DNA of 64,000 nucleotides from Gemmatimonadota bacterium (GCA_021324635.1 JAJPIS010000058.1:1-64000), one strand, 5' to 3'; shown: positions 26,213 through 35,275, counted from the stretch's first letter. The notes: generated from the sequence alone by a model not told the origin. Numbers and translations: made by a program.

Positions 26213-26269
26213 CGGCGCCTGACGGCGCCTGACGGCGCCTGACGGTGCCTGACGGTGCCTGACGGCCCG
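26210..26269. repeat. 10-bp tandem repeat seeded on a stop codon
   Basis: Starting on the TGA of the LytTR gene, TGACGGCGCC (later TGACGGTGCC) repeats five times plus a diverged sixth copy. TGA recurs at 26210, 26220, 26230, 26240, 26250 and 26260, covering all three frames. The remaining intergenic bases up to 26434 show nothing clear. Confidence 0.9.
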
Positions 26270-26446
26270 TGGCGGCGCTCCCGGCGCGAGCCCTTCGTCC
26301 CCCACCGATCCCGCTCGTCCCGTCCAGAGCCCGCTCGCCCCACATCGCTCGCGCCGCGCAACCTGTCAGCCCGAGATTGAGCGCGGCCGACGGAAGGCGG
26401 TGCGCCCGTCGCGAGGACGGGCGGCATTTCATGTGGAGGAGACGCG

Positions 26447-28522
26447 ATGCTCGCGAAGCTGGCGGGACGGGTGAGAGGAATCGTGTGCAGGCCGCGTGCG
26501 ACGGCAGCCGCCGGGATGGCCGCCGTCGCCGCGGTGCTGATCGGGGCTGCGGTCGCTACGCCACGAGCCGCGCCGCGGGCAGCGCCGCGGGCGGCGTCGC
26601 TGGCCAGCGGCATCGATGCCGACTCGGGGAGCTGGCCGCGCTACGGCCGGGACGCGGGGGGCTCGCGATACGCGCCCCTCGCCCAGATCACGCGCGCCAA
26701 CGTCCGCCGACTCCGAGTCGCCTGGACGTACCACACGGGTGATCTCGCCCTCGACGTCGCCCGTGGTCGCCCGCCGGCGCTCGAGGTCACTCCGATCGTC
26801 GCCGAGGGCACGATGTACATCATCACGCCGCTCGGTCGGATCGTCGCGCTCGACCCGACGACCGGCCGTGCGCGGTGGACCTTCGACGCCCATGTGGACC
26901 CGGCGGGCGGGTACGGCGATTTCACCAGCCGCGGGGTCGCCCTCTGGACGGATTCGACCGCGCCGCGCGAGGCGAGCTGCCGCCGCCGCGTGGTGGCGGC
27001 GACGATCGACGCCCGGCTGCTCGCGGTCGATGCCGAGAACGGCGCACTCTGCCGCGCGTTCGGTCACGGCGGCACGATCGATCTTCGGGCCGGGATCCGT
27101 AACCCGCCGGACTATTACGCCGAGTACGAGGAGACCTCACCCCCGACGGTTGTGAACGACATCATCGTCGTCGGCTCGGCGATCTCCGACAACCAACGGG
27201 TGAACGCGCCGAGCGGGGTCGTTCGTGGGTTCGACGCGCGGACCGGTGCGCTGCGCTGGTCGTGGGACCCCGTGCCGCAGGATTCGACCGATCCGGCGTG
27301 GCGGACCTGGATCGGCCCCAGGGCCCATTCGACGGGCGCCGCGAACGCCTGGGCGCCGATGGCGGCCGATCCGGTCCACGACCTCGTGTACGTGCCGACC
27401 GGGAGTCCGAGCGTCGACTACTTCGGCGGACTCCGCCTCGGGGACAACCGGTGGGGCAACTCGATCGTGGCCTTGCGCGCGTCGACCGGCCGGCTCGTCT
27501 GGGGGTTCCAGACCGTGCATCACGACCTCTGGGACTACGACAACGCCTCACCGCCCGCCCTCGTGACGCTGACACGGGGCGGCGATGCCGTCCGCGCCGT
27601 CCTCCAGGGATCGAAGACCGGACAGCTCTTCGTGCTCGACGCGTCGACCGGACGGCCGATCTTCCCGGTCGAAGAGCGGCCGGTGCCGCGGAGCACCGTG
27701 CCGGGCGAGGACGCCTCGCCCACCCAGCCGTTCACGACCGGCATTGCGCCGCTCTCACCGCAGACGTTCCCGGCGGACAGCGCCTGGGGGCCGACCGAGG
27801 CGGATCGGGCGGCGTGCCGCGACACGATCAGCCGCCTCCGCAACGAGGGCATCTTCACGCCCCCGAGCTTCGAGGGCACGCTGGACGTGCCATCGAACGT
27901 CGGTGGCGCACACTGGGGCGGCGTCGCGGTCGACCCCGTCCGGCAACTCGCAATCGTGCCGGTGAACCGACTGCTGACCGAGGTCTCGCTCCTCCGCGAG
28001 GAGCAGAACGACGATCGGGCCGACGAGGCGATGTCGAGGTTGCGCTACGAGTCCAGCCGCATGCGCGGGACGCCGTACATCATGCGGCGCCGGATTCTCC
28101 TCGGTCCGAGCGGGATGCCCTGCTCGCGTCCACCCTTCGGCATGCTGGTCGCGATCGATCTCGTGACGGGTCGGCAGCGGTGGGCCGTGCCGCTCGGCGG
28201 ACCCTCCGAGGCGATGCGCCACGCCGCCCGCGGCGCCCTCCCGGACTCGGTCGCCGCGACGCTCGGCTCGCCGAACCTGGGCGGCGCCATCACGACCGCC
28301 GGCGGCATCGCCTTCATTGCGGCCACGATCGACCGGCGGCTCCACGCGTTCGACATCGAGACCGGACGGGAGCTCTGGTCCGGCACGCTCCCCGCAGGCG
28401 GACGGGCGACCCCGATGACGTACATGGTCGGCGGCCGCCAGTACGTGACCGTGGCCGCCGGCGGGAACGACATCTGGGGACCCGGCGACGCCATCGTCAC
28501 CTTCGCGCTCGACCAACCGTAG
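26447..28522 (+). CDS. PQQ-dependent membrane-bound dehydrogenase, glucose dehydrogenase-like
   Basis: 691 residues; ATG 26447 has GGAGGA 6 bases upstream. An N-terminal membrane segment (AAGMAAVAAVLIGAAVA) is followed by an RAAPRAAPRAAS repeat. The rest is an eight-bladed propeller: WPRYGRDAGGSRYAPLAQI, WTYHTGDL, YIITPLGRIVALDPTTGRARW, WGFQTVHHDLWDYDN, QGSKTGQLFVLDASTGRPIFPVEERPVP, and a C-terminal GNDIWGPGDAIVTFAL. The sequence order matches the quinoprotein glucose dehydrogenase group rather than methanol dehydrogenase; no haem c motif is seen. It oxidises sugars or alcohols in the periplasm and passes electrons to quinone. PQQ synthesis genes are not in the window. Confidence 0.85.
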   Translation: MLAKLAGRVRGIVCRPRATAAAGMAAVAAVLIGAAVATPRAAPRAAPRAASLASGIDADSGSWPRYGRDAGGSRYAPLAQITRANVRRLRVAWTYHTGDLALDVARGRPPALEVTPIVAEGTMYIITPLGRIVALDPTTGRARWTFDAHVDPAGGYGDFTSRGVALWTDSTAPREASCRRRVVAATIDARLLAVDAENGALCRAFGHGGTIDLRAGIRNPPDYYAEYEETSPPTVVNDIIVVGSAISDNQRVNAPSGVVRGFDARTGALRWSWDPVPQDSTDPAWRTWIGPRAHSTGAANAWAPMAADPVHDLVYVPTGSPSVDYFGGLRLGDNRWGNSIVALRASTGRLVWGFQTVHHDLWDYDNASPPALVTLTRGGDAVRAVLQGSKTGQLFVLDASTGRPIFPVEERPVPRSTVPGEDASPTQPFTTGIAPLSPQTFPADSAWGPTEADRAACRDTISRLRNEGIFTPPSFEGTLDVPSNVGGAHWGGVAVDPVRQLAIVPVNRLLTEVSLLREEQNDDRADEAMSRLRYESSRMRGTPYIMRRRILLGPSGMPCSRPPFGMLVAIDLVTGRQRWAVPLGGPSEAMRHAARGALPDSVAATLGSPNLGGAITTAGGIAFIAATIDRRLHAFDIETGRELWSGTLPAGGRATPMTYMVGGRQYVTVAAGGNDIWGPGDAIVTFALDQP

Positions 28523-28575
28523 CCACGCGACCTGCCGCGCTCCCGAGTTTCTCCAGGGCGTGTACCTTTCGCGCC

Positions 28576-29250
28576 ATGAAGAAGCTTCGCATCTACGCCC
28601 GGATGCTGTTCCGCTACCGGCCCCGCGAATTCTGGAACGACCTGCTCTCGGAGTCCTTCGACCTGCGCGGGGTCGGCCACTTCCGGCTGACCGAGGACGA
28701 GAACCGCCGGATGTACGAGGCCAAGCGCGCCCTCATCGACGGCGCGCTGGCCCGACACGGGATCGTGCCGGGCCCGGCGATGCGCGCCCTGGAGGTGGGG
28801 TGTGGGGTCGGGTACTGGACGGCGTATCTCCAGTCGCGAGGGGTGCGGTCATATACCGGGAACGACATCACGCCGGTCTCGGTCGCCACGCTGAGCGAGC
28901 GCTTCCCCGCCTATCGGTTCGTGCAGGGGGACATCGGCGACGTTCCATTGCCGACGGCGAGCTTCGACCTCGCGTTCATGATCGACGTGACCCAGCACAT
29001 CACGGACGACGCGACGTTCGCGCGGGCCATGCGGAACGTCTGGCAGGCCCTCGCGCCAGGGGCCGCGTTTCTCGTCACCTTCTGGGACCCGGGAACGAAC
29101 AAGTTCCTGAGCACGAAGCTTCGCCTCAACCGGATCGAGAGGCCGCGCCCCCTCTCGGCCTACACGGCGGCCTGGGGGCCCGGGGCCGCCGTCCTCGAGG
29201 TCGTCCCGTTCAACGACAAGCACCTCGCGGTCGTGCGAAAGACGTGCTGA
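28576..29250 (+). CDS. SAM-dependent methyltransferase
   Basis: 224 residues from ATG 28576. Motif I is ALEVGCGVGYWTAYL, then YTGNDITPVSVATL, VQGDIGDVPLPTASFDLAFMIDVTQHI and ALAPGAAFLVTFW, a Methyltransf_11/25-type layout. The N-terminal YARMLFRYRPREFWNDLLSESFDLRGVGH resembles small-molecule or lipid methyltransferases with a helical lid. Substrate unknown. TACCTT at 28563-28568 could be a -10 for a leaderless transcript, but no -35 is evident. It ends convergently with the binding-protein gene. Confidence 0.8.
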   Translation: MKKLRIYARMLFRYRPREFWNDLLSESFDLRGVGHFRLTEDENRRMYEAKRALIDGALARHGIVPGPAMRALEVGCGVGYWTAYLQSRGVRSYTGNDITPVSVATLSERFPAYRFVQGDIGDVPLPTASFDLAFMIDVTQHITDDATFARAMRNVWQALAPGAAFLVTFWDPGTNKFLSTKLRLNRIERPRPLSAYTAAWGPGAAVLEVVPFNDKHLAVVRKTC

Positions 29251-29304
29251 CGCCGCCGCCCCAGGGTTGGCGGTGGGGACCCGGCGCACGGTCGGGCCGA
29301 CCCC

Positions 29305-30390
29305 TCAGCTCGTGATCGGCGACAGCCTGCCGTGATGGACCTGGGTCACGGAGAGGCTCTTGTTGACCGGGTCGCCACCACCGGAGAAGGACATGGGCCC
29401 GGTGACGCCGCGAACGGCATGGGCGGCGTCGAGCCCCGCCAGCGCCTCGCGTACGCCGCGTCGGGTCGCGCCCCCGTGCTCGATCGCCCAGGCCAGCATC
29501 CGGGTCGCGTCGTAGCCGAGCGCCGCGAACGGCTGCGGGTCGGTGCCGTACGTGCCGCGGTATGCCGCCGTGAACCGTTGCGCCGCCGGCCGCTGGTCCG
29601 TGGTGGTGAACGCGGCGGCGACGATCGCGCCCTCGGAGGCGAGCGTATCGGTCACGATCCCCGACACACCGTCGCCACCGAGGAAGACCGGGGCAAAGGC
29701 CTGTCGACGCGATTCCCGCACGAGCCGGAGCGCCGGGGCGTCGGTCATGGCGAGGAACACGAGGCTCGGCTGGAGCGCCTTGAGCCGCGTCACGTAGGGC
29801 TCGGACGTCGCGTGCGCCGGGTCGATCGGCACACTGATGAGGATCTTTCCCCGGTACTGACGCTGGAAGGCGCGGGCGAGCCCGCGTCCATAGGCGTCGC
29901 TCTCGTAGAGGACGGCCGCCGTCGTCATTCGGTGCGAGTCCGCGAACCGGGCGAGGTCCATCCCGGTGAGTGAGTCGCTGGGGATGATCCGGAAAACCCA
30001 GGGCGAGATGCCGGAGAGGTCGGGTGAGGTCGCCGCGGAGGCGATCACCGGGAGTCCGCGATCGTAGATGCGCGCGGCCGCCAGCGTCGACCCCGACGTC
30101 ACGTGCCCGATGACGCCCACGATTCGGGAGTTGGCGAGGAATCCGGCCGCTGTCGCGACCGCGCGGGCGCCGCTACCGCTGTCGTCGCGGTCGATCAGCT
30201 CGAGCGATCGTCCGTCGATCCCTCCCGCCGCATTGATCTCGGCCACCGCCAGCTTGATCCCGCGGAGTGTCTCCGCCCCGTACGGCTGCTGCCAGGGGCC
30301 GGCGGCCGCGATCGTGATCGGGCCGGCCGCCGACCGGCACCCGACGAGGGCTATCGAGACGGTGAGCTGGAGCCAGAGAGTACGGGTCAT
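29305..30390 (-). CDS. Branched-chain amino acid-type ABC substrate-binding lipoprotein
   Basis: 361 residues from ATG 30390, chosen because it starts a clear lipoprotein signal (TRTLWLQLTVSIALVGC, lipobox LVGC). The mature part is a periplasmic-binding-protein type I fold: YGAETLRGIKLAVAEINAAGGIDGRSLELIDRDD, FLANSRIVGVIGHVTSGSTLAAARIY, then a LivJ-like hinge and C-lobe (GYDATRMLAWAIEHGG). It would bind an amino acid or similar ligand. No ABC permease or ATPase lies beside it, so it is an orphan that uses a distant transporter or has a sensory role. The frame extends upstream to 30564 without a better start. Confidence 0.85.
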   Translation of the reverse strand: MTRTLWLQLTVSIALVGCRSAAGPITIAAAGPWQQPYGAETLRGIKLAVAEINAAGGIDGRSLELIDRDDSGSGARAVATAAGFLANSRIVGVIGHVTSGSTLAAARIYDRGLPVIASAATSPDLSGISPWVFRIIPSDSLTGMDLARFADSHRMTTAAVLYESDAYGRGLARAFQRQYRGKILISVPIDPAHATSEPYVTRLKALQPSLVFLAMTDAPALRLVRESRRQAFAPVFLGGDGVSGIVTDTLASEGAIVAAAFTTTDQRPAAQRFTAAYRGTYGTDPQPFAALGYDATRMLAWAIEHGGATRRGVREALAGLDAAHAVRGVTGPMSFSGGGDPVNKSLSVTQVHHGRLSPITS

Positions 30391-30578
30391 CACCGAGATG
30401 GACCGCCGCCGGGTCGAACGGTCACAGGGGCCGGCCGAAGGGATCACGGTGCGCCCGCGGCTCGCGACGGCGGCGCTGAGCGCGTCGCGCGAGAGGAGCG
30501 TGTCCGCCGCGCCGCCCTTGGCGCGACCCACCCGGCGCGTCACTATACGCCGGCGCCCGGCCACGTCTCGGGCCAGCG

Positions 30579-30656
30579 CCCGCCCCCCCCCCGCCCCCCC
30601 GCTCCCCGCCCCCCCGGCCCCCCGACCTTCCCACCCCCACCCCCGCCCCCAACCCG
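30579..30656. repeat. Poly-C tract (G-runs on the minus strand) between divergent genes
   Basis: Nearly pure C on the plus strand, with more than eight runs of four or more C separated by single other bases. On the minus strand these G-runs could form quadruplexes. The tract ends about 24 bp before the deacetylase start and lies about 190 bp from the start of the divergent binding-protein gene. Such runs slip easily. Confidence 0.85.
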
Positions 30657-30679
30657 CTGCCTGGGAGATCGCCCGAGCG

Positions 30680-31537
30680 ATGCCGCGTCACATCGTGTGT
30701 CTGACGTTCGATTTCGACGCCATGTCGGGGTTCATCGCGCGTGGCCTGACCGGGCCCACGGCCCTGTCGCGTGGCGAGTTCGGGCCGGTCGGCGCCGGGC
30801 GGGTGCTCGACCTGCTCGCCCGCCACGACATTCGGAGCACCTGGTTCATCCCCGGGCACACGCTCGAGACGTATCCCCGGGTCTGCGAGGCCGTGCTCGC
30901 CGCCGGGCACGAGATCGCCCACCACGGGTGGACACACCGGCCGCCGGCGACGCTCGAGCGCGACGCCGAGGAGGAGGAGCTGGTGCGCGGGAACGAGGCG
31001 ATCGCGCGCCTCTGCGGCCGGCCGGCCCGCGGCTATCGCTCGCCGTCGTGGGAGCTCAGCGCGCACACGGTCGATCTCCTGCTCGACCACGGCTTCGTCT
31101 ACGACAGCAGCATGATGGGCGATGACTATCGTCCCTATCGCGTCCGCCGCGGAGACCACTGCCCGCCCGACCGCCCATTCCAGTTCGGCACCGGCACGGC
31201 GCTCCTGGAGATGCCCATCAGCTGGTCGACCGACGACTACCCGCACTTCGAGTTCGTGCGGACCCCGGCGACCGTCCTCCCAGGCCTTCAGTCGGCGCGG
31301 GTCGTCATGGACAACTGGCGCGATGAGTTCCGCTACATGCAGCAGACCGTGCCCTGGGGCATTCTCACTTATACCTGCCACCCGTTCGTGATCGGCCGCG
31401 GCTACCGGATGTTCTCCTTCGAGACCTTCGTGGCCGACCTGGTGCAGTGGGGGGCCGCGTTTCTGACCCTGGAGCGGGCGGCCGCCGAGGCGTCGCGCGT
31501 GCTCCCGCGCCTCGACGCCGGCCTTTCCGCACAATGA
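30680..31537 (+). CDS. Polysaccharide deacetylase-family protein (PuuE/allantoinase-like branch)
   Basis: 285 residues from ATG 30680. NodB-homology motifs: TFDFDAM (metal Asp pair D11, D13), EIAHHGWTHRPP (His metal ligands), RGYRSPSWELS, and C-terminal ILTYTCHPFVIGRG. The DFD/HGWTH variant and the lack of a signal peptide fit the cytoplasmic PuuE-like subgroup, which acts on small amides or imides, rather than exported chitin deacetylases. The substrate is not certain. The frame is open far upstream through the poly-C tract, but conservation starts here. The 184 bp after it hold the promoter of the lipoprotein-amidase pair. Confidence 0.82.
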   Translation: MPRHIVCLTFDFDAMSGFIARGLTGPTALSRGEFGPVGAGRVLDLLARHDIRSTWFIPGHTLETYPRVCEAVLAAGHEIAHHGWTHRPPATLERDAEEEELVRGNEAIARLCGRPARGYRSPSWELSAHTVDLLLDHGFVYDSSMMGDDYRPYRVRRGDHCPPDRPFQFGTGTALLEMPISWSTDDYPHFEFVRTPATVLPGLQSARVVMDNWRDEFRYMQQTVPWGILTYTCHPFVIGRGYRMFSFETFVADLVQWGAAFLTLERAAAEASRVLPRLDAGLSAQ

Positions 31538-31599
31538 GTCCGCAGCCTGGCGGGACAGCGGGGCCGGAGGCGCTGCCCACCGCGTCGGCCACTCGCCCC

Positions 31600-31628
31600 T
31601 TAACGTGGTCCGCCACGGGTGGTACCAT
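31600..31628 (+). promoter_or_regulatory. Possible promoter of the lipoprotein-amidase pair
   Basis: TTAACG (31600-31605), a 17-bp spacer, TACCAT (31623-31628). The leader would be about 87 nt and ends with a good ribosome site (GAGGAGGA) before GTG 31722. Confidence 0.4.
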
Positions 31629-31721
31629 CCGGGCGTCGACCCATGCGTCGTCGAGTCGGCCCGGGCGGTTCGGACCGAGGGCCGCGGGCCGTCCCCAGTC
31701 TGTCACGAGGAGGATGCGGCA

Positions 31722-31991
31722 GTGAAGCGTCGCGAGGTGTTGGTGTCCCTTGCCGTGGCGGGCGCCGGAGTGGCGCTCGGAGGGTGCGCCGGTCGACCGG
31801 GAGCCGATGTGGATCCACGTGACCCATCGGACGCGCAGCTCGGAACGATGCTCCGGCAGCTTTCGGGCCTCGACCTTCGGCCGGGTGAGGGGCCGAGCGT
31901 GCTGCGGTCCTTCAAGGGGAGCCGGTTCACGGCCCACGTCGACCCGACGATCCAGCCGCAAGCCGACTTCGATCCGGAGGTCGACCCGTGA
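31722..31991 (+). CDS. Small lipoprotein coupled to the amidase
   Basis: 89 residues from GTG 31722, which has GAGGAGGA about 8 bases upstream. The signal KRREVLVSLAVAGAGVALGGC has a consensus lipobox (LGGC); the paired residues before the core could also allow Tat export. The mature part is short (about 65 residues), acidic, with a conserved-looking SDAQLGTMLRQLSG helix and a C-terminal SRFTAHVDPTIQPQADFDPEVDP. No family recognised. It overlaps the amidase start by 4 bp, so tight co-translation suggests a partner of that enzyme. Confidence 0.6.
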   Translation: MKRREVLVSLAVAGAGVALGGCAGRPGADVDPRDPSDAQLGTMLRQLSGLDLRPGEGPSVLRSFKGSRFTAHVDPTIQPQADFDPEVDP

Positions 31992-33409
31992 GCCCGGACC
32001 TGGCGTTCGCCTCGATCACCGATCTGGCGTCGGGGCTCAGGCGACGTCGTTTCTCCTGCGTGGAGGTGGTGCAGGCGACCCTCGACCGCACACGGGCGCT
32101 CGACAAGGTGCTCAACACCTACATCACGCTGCTCCCGGACGCGGCCCTCGCGCGGGCACGCGCGGTCGACGCGGAGATCGCCAGGGGAGTGCACGGCGGC
32201 CCACTTGCCGGCATCCCGATCAGCATCAAGGACCACATCGACACGGCTGGCATCCCGACCACGGCCGGCGCCAAGTCGCGCATGGGCCATGTGCCGCAGC
32301 GTGATGCGCCGGTTGCCCGTCGTCTGATCGACGCGGGTGCGGTCCTCATCGGGAAGGCGAACATGAACAAGTTCGCCGACGGCGAATCCGGAGACAATCC
32401 GGACTTCGGCAAGATCCGGAACCCGTGGAACACCGAGTACTCGCCGGGCGGGTCCAGCTCGGGATCCGGCGCACAGGTGGCGGCGGGTCTCGTGCCGCTC
32501 TCCGTCGGCACCGACAACGGCGGCTCGATCCGCATCCCGGCGGCGCTCTGCGGCGTCGTCGGGCTCAAGCCGACGCACGGGCGCACGAGCCTGGACGGCA
32601 TCTTTCCCCGGCTCTACTCGCTCGATCACGCCGGCCCTCTGACGCGGACGGTCGAGGACTGCGCGATCGCGCTCCAGGTGCTGGCCGGGCACGGCGCGGG
32701 GGAGACGACGACCGCGCGCCGACCCGTCCCCGACTACACGGCCACCGTCCGCGGCGGAGTCAAGGGGATGCGCGTCGGCGTGGATCGCGCGTACGTGAGC
32801 GTCGGCCAGCCCGAGGTGTTGGCGGCGTTCGACCGGGCGCTCGACGCGCTTCGCTCGCTCGGGGCGACGGTGGTGGACGTGACGCTCCCGCCGTCCGACC
32901 AGATCGGCGCGGTCGGGAACACGATCGCCGCCTGCGAGTACTCGGTCGCCGCGGCCGATCTCTTTCGCGATCACCCCGACGACTTCGACCGGGCCGTGCC
33001 GCCGGCGGCGAGCGGAGCCGACATCAAGGCGGGAATGCTGATCCCGGCCGTCGACTACATCCGGGCCACGCAGCACCGGCGGGTGCTTCAGCAGGCATAC
33101 GCGCGGGCGACGCGGGACGTGCAGGTGCTGGCCACGCCGACCTATCCCCTCGCCGGCCGCCCGTTCGGTCCGTACCCGCAGGTCCAGGGCCGCGCCTTCA
33201 CGGCCGACGACGCGATCCGCTACACCTTTCCGTTCGACGTGCTCGGCGTGCCGGCACTCTCGGTGCCCTGCGGCTTCTCGCGAGACGGGTTCCCCATCGG
33301 CCTCCAGTTGGTCAGCCGTCCGTTCGACGAGGCGACCGCGCTCCGCGCCGCGTACGCGTACGAGCAGGCCACGGAGTGGCACACGCGCCACCCGACGCTC
33401 CACGTCTGA
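31988..33409 (+). CDS. Amidase-signature family hydrolase
   Basis: 473 residues from GTG 31988 (GTGA overlap with the lipoprotein). The Ser-cisSer-Lys triad is complete: K81 (PISIKDHID), S156 (SPGGSSSGSG) and S180 (DNGGSIRIPA), with the 24-residue spacing between the two serines usual for the family. GRTSLDGIFPRLYSLDHAGPLTRTVED and PFDVLGVPALSVPCGFS are further family blocks. It resembles stand-alone amidases and GatA relatives, but no gatB or gatC is nearby. No signal peptide is seen, which is at odds with a lipoprotein partner. Substrate unknown. Confidence 0.88.
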   Translation: MSPDLAFASITDLASGLRRRRFSCVEVVQATLDRTRALDKVLNTYITLLPDAALARARAVDAEIARGVHGGPLAGIPISIKDHIDTAGIPTTAGAKSRMGHVPQRDAPVARRLIDAGAVLIGKANMNKFADGESGDNPDFGKIRNPWNTEYSPGGSSSGSGAQVAAGLVPLSVGTDNGGSIRIPAALCGVVGLKPTHGRTSLDGIFPRLYSLDHAGPLTRTVEDCAIALQVLAGHGAGETTTARRPVPDYTATVRGGVKGMRVGVDRAYVSVGQPEVLAAFDRALDALRSLGATVVDVTLPPSDQIGAVGNTIAACEYSVAAADLFRDHPDDFDRAVPPAASGADIKAGMLIPAVDYIRATQHRRVLQQAYARATRDVQVLATPTYPLAGRPFGPYPQVQGRAFTADDAIRYTFPFDVLGVPALSVPCGFSRDGFPIGLQLVSRPFDEATALRAAYAYEQATEWHTRHPTLHV

Positions 33410-33607
33410 GCGGCCGTCGGCGGCTGGAGACGCTCCGGGGACGGCACCTCGAGCGCTGCCCGCGCCGCCGGGCGCGCTCGCGCTCTCGACCCGTGCAACC
33501 AGGGGGCGGGGCCGAGTCACCCGGTGCATCAGCATGGCGACCGCTCGCGCCCGGAGTGTCCGCGGCTCACCACGGGGCTGCGACGCGCGGATCCGACGAG
33601 GTGCCGG

Positions 33608-34954
33608 CTACTGTGCCCGCGGGAGGGTCAGCGTGAAGGTGGATCCGGCCCCGACCGTACTCTCGACCGTCACGTCGCCTCCCATGAGGCGGGCGAACTG
33701 GCGTGCGATCGAGAGCCCGAGGCCCGCTCCTGACGCCCGGGCGAGTGGTCCCGGCTCCTCACCCCGTACGAACGGCTCGAAGACGCGTGCGAGCTGATCG
33801 GGCTCGATCCCGCACCCCGTGTCGCGGACCTGAAGCGCCACGTCGGTCGGCCGCACCTCGGTTTCGAGTCCGATCTGGCCCCCCGGCTCGGTGAACTTGA
33901 CGGCGTTCGACACCAGGTTGAGCAGCACCTGCACCGCTTTCTGTCGGTCCGCCCGGACTCGGATGTCGGGACTGCATGGTCCGACGTGATAGCCGAGCCC
34001 CTTGGCGCGCATCTGCGGGGTGACGAGGGGCTCGACCGCGTCCCACAGCTCGCGCACGGCGAGCGGCTCGATCGAGGACTCCACGTGTCCGGCCTCGATG
34101 CGCGAGAGGCTCAGCAGATTGTCGACGAGCGACAGCAGATGGCGCTCGGCGTTCTGGATCCGCCCCAGGTAGTTCGCCTGTGCCGGTGACGGTGGGTCGG
34201 GGATGCCCATCTGGAGCAGTTGGACGTACCCCTCGACCGCGTTGAGCGGCGTGCGCAGCTCGTGACTGACGGTGCGGAGGAAATCGGTCTTGGCCCGGTC
34301 GGCCGCTTCGGCGTCGCGTCGGGCCTGCTCGGCAGCCACGAGGGCCTCCTGGAGCGCCTCGTTCGCGATCTCGACCTCCTGGGTGAGGGCCTGTGCGGCC
34401 TCGGTCTGCGCCTCCAACTCGATCGCCTGCTGCTGGAGCTGTTCGTTGAGCTGCGCGAGCTCCTGGGCGCGCCGTTCCGCTCCCGCACGTGCCCCTTCGG
34501 CGATCGCCCGCTGTCGCGCCAGCTCCTCGCCCTCACGGCGCGCCGTGAGGTCGCGCGTCACCTTGGCAAAGCCCACCAGGTTGCCGGCTCTGTCGGTGAG
34601 CCGCGTGATCACGACGTTGGCCCAGAAGCGGCTCCCGTCCTTTCGGAGCCGCCACCCCTCATCCTCGACCCGGCCGTCGCGGATCGCGTCGCGAAGCTCA
34701 CGCTCGAACTTCCGTGTCGCCCAGTCTTCGGGCGGGTAGAAGATGCTGAAGTGTTTCCCGATGATCTCGTGGGGCGCGTACCCCTTGAGCCGTTCGGCTC
34801 CGGGGTTCCAGGTCAGGATGTGGCCGCGGGCATCGAGGACGAAGATCGCGTAGTCGACGACGCTCTCGATGAGAAGGCGGTGGAGCCTCGCAACCGAGTC
34901 CGCCGAGCGGGCGACCTGGTCACCCGTCCCGTATTCCTCGACCGTGTCAGTCAT
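33608..34954 (-). CDS. Soluble PAS-domain hybrid-type sensor histidine kinase (no receiver)
   Basis: 448 residues. A PAS domain (about 25-140: DYAIFVLDARGHILTWNPGAERLKGYAPHEI, GFAKVTRDLTARR) is followed by a long coiled coil (about 145-220, rich in Glu, Ala and Gln). HisKA has phospho-acceptor H231 (FLRTVSHELRTPLNAV). HATPase has N-box LLNLVSNAVKF, G1 VRDTGCGIE and G2 GAGLGLSIARQFARLMGG. No membrane segment is present, so it senses a cytoplasmic signal such as redox, light or a ligand through the PAS fold. No cognate regulator is adjacent. The 198-bp gap to the amidase and the 217 bp upstream show no clear promoter. Confidence 0.9.
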   Translation of the reverse strand: MTDTVEEYGTGDQVARSADSVARLHRLLIESVVDYAIFVLDARGHILTWNPGAERLKGYAPHEIIGKHFSIFYPPEDWATRKFERELRDAIRDGRVEDEGWRLRKDGSRFWANVVITRLTDRAGNLVGFAKVTRDLTARREGEELARQRAIAEGARAGAERRAQELAQLNEQLQQQAIELEAQTEAAQALTQEVEIANEALQEALVAAEQARRDAEAADRAKTDFLRTVSHELRTPLNAVEGYVQLLQMGIPDPPSPAQANYLGRIQNAERHLLSLVDNLLSLSRIEAGHVESSIEPLAVRELWDAVEPLVTPQMRAKGLGYHVGPCSPDIRVRADRQKAVQVLLNLVSNAVKFTEPGGQIGLETEVRPTDVALQVRDTGCGIEPDQLARVFEPFVRGEEPGPLARASGAGLGLSIARQFARLMGGDVTVESTVGAGSTFTLTLPRAQ

Positions 34955-35131
34955 GCACCCCTGAGCCGGGTGGATGGCAGACCTGCAGACCTCAGCACAT
35001 CGCTTTCGCGCCGCGAGGTCTGGCCGCGCAGTTGTAAGTAGGGCCGCCCAAGGCCCACGTTCGTCCGGGTCACGCTACGTCACCGCACTAGCAGGAAATG
35101 GGCCGGGGATCGGCCGGCCAACGGGCGTCAG

Positions 35132-35148
35132 GCTCCGAGAATCGGAGC
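35132..35148 (-). terminator. Hairpin downstream of tRNA-Ser(UGA), weak terminator candidate
   Basis: GCTCCGA/TCGGAGC forms a 7-bp stem with a 3-base loop about 25 bp beyond the tRNA 3' end on the minus strand. No T-run follows, so termination is uncertain. Confidence 0.35.
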
Positions 35149-35171
35149 GACGGAGCAGTGGGGTCGCCTAG

Positions 35172-35256
<85 letters not shown>

Positions 35257-35275
35257 CGAGTTGCCGCTGTCCTGC

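Noticed and set aside
27262-28560. Long open frame in a second plus frame over the PQQ dehydrogenase gene
   Set aside because: Arg-rich and motif-free until it runs into the real methyltransferase at 28576; a frame artefact of high GC.
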